This document shows positions 63,531 to 64,000 of a DNA stretch of 64,000 nucleotides, one piece after another. Within the stretch, counting starts at the first letter, position 1, and each line of letters opens with the position of its first letter. The notes below the pieces were generated by a model, which was given only the letters and a program-made list of their open reading frames with translations, was not told where the DNA came from and did not search any database. The stretch comes from Scolanthus callimorphus (Eukaryota > Cnidaria > Anthozoa > Actiniaria > Edwardsiidae). The DNA lies in contig CM066923.1 of the NCBI GenBank assembly GCA_033964015.1, positions 1,736,001-1,800,000 of the forward strand, given 5' to 3'. The position numbers and the translations under genes were made by a program.

Positions 63531-63752
63531 CCAAGCCAAAATCAATGGTGGACAGATCGATCATTCGAGTCTCTGTAATTCCTGCATGTTTTCATTCAAA
63601 ATTTCGCCGTTTAAAAGAGGATCTTCTGTCACTTCCTAATAAGGTAAATAATTCCAAATATGATTTTGGCCATGAGGTGAAAAACGACAATATTTTCGTC
63701 GGGGATTGTTTGATATATCACGTTGTCGTTAATATGGATTAATGATATCTTA

Positions 63753-64000
63753 TAGTTACCAGGAAACGAAGTCCAGTATCCAATTCAACACATCCGTATT
63801 AGTAAAACTGCAAAGTTTGATGAAGATTGGTTGAATACTGATTCGACTGAGAAATTTTTCTAAATTGAAGATTTTTACAATAAAATCGATGCGCTACCAG
63901 CCGCCGTTTTGATGTTTATGCTCATACATTTCTATGTAAAAAGTAGGCCAGAAAGCTAAAATTCATATCTCGAAAAAAGTTAATATCGGGCCCTGATAGC
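63753..64000. mobile_element. Foldback MITE, copy 2 of the ACACATCCGTATTAG family (cut by window end)
   Basis: The left end (TACCAGGAAACGAAGTCCAG, ACACATCCGTATTAGTAAAA, CTGCAAAGTTT) matches the element at 24016-24339. Inner sequence such as ATTTCTATGTAAAAAGTAGG and ATTCATATCTC also recalls the copy 1 region. The right end lies beyond the window. Confidence 0.7.

Noticed and set aside
63545..63742. Possible first exon (MVDRSIIRVS..., AAG|GTAAAT)
   Set aside because: Good donor and ATG, but sandwiched between two MITEs, no second exon visible before the window ends, no family match.

Overview
This is a eukaryotic, intron-rich animal sequence, AT-rich and crowded with small foldback elements. 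The gene content (one FMR1/FXR-type gene, a cnidarian-style extracellular carbonic anhydrase, a Wnt, class A GPCR) and the style of the repeats suggest a cnidarian, probably an anthozoan such as a stony coral. The phylum is an inference; the sequence alone does not fix the species. No bacterial operons, CRISPR arrays, rRNA or tRNA genes were seen.

Layout, left to right. (1) 1-9013, minus strand: an FMR1/FXR RNA-binding protein gene, 14 coding exons read here, 3' end beyond the window. Its last visible exon runs into a 33-bp coding tandem repeat. (2) 12568-20479, plus strand: an AMMECR1 homologue in five exons. (3) 25692-32303, minus strand: an eight-exon gene for a 606-residue type I membrane protein. 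It has a signal peptide, an intact alpha-carbonic anhydrase domain, two tandem copies of a four-cysteine module I do not recognise, a transmembrane helix and an acidic tail. (4) 32933-40046, minus strand: an SLC35A5-type nucleotide-sugar transporter in five exons, with an intronless class A GPCR (35116-36069) nested in its fourth intron on the same strand. (5) 43353-54147, minus strand: a four-exon Wnt, closest to Wnt11 by motif. Its second intron holds a 98-bp satellite-like array carrying six identical YY1-type motifs. (6) 58560-59019, plus strand: two phase-compatible exons of an unrecognised gene that probably continues to the right.

All exon junctions quoted were read by eye from GT/AG sites, reading frame and family similarity, and every phase closes. 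The genes do not form a pathway; this is an ordinary stretch of unrelated housekeeping and signalling genes. The non-coding DNA is dominated by non-autonomous DNA transposons: a 9-bp-TSD Mutator-like MITE, a TA-TSD mariner-like MITE, a 757-bp TA-flanked foldback, a TAA-TSD MITE nested inside another MITE, and several families with two or more copies in the window. Two tandem arrays are notable for regulatory words: the YY1-like array in the Wnt intron, and a minisatellite at 61752-62350 with eight perfect TGACGTCA sites inside a larger inverted-repeat element.

The best candidates for something undescribed are the carbonic anhydrase fused to a duplicated cysteine module with mirrored exon structure, and the two motif-bearing arrays.
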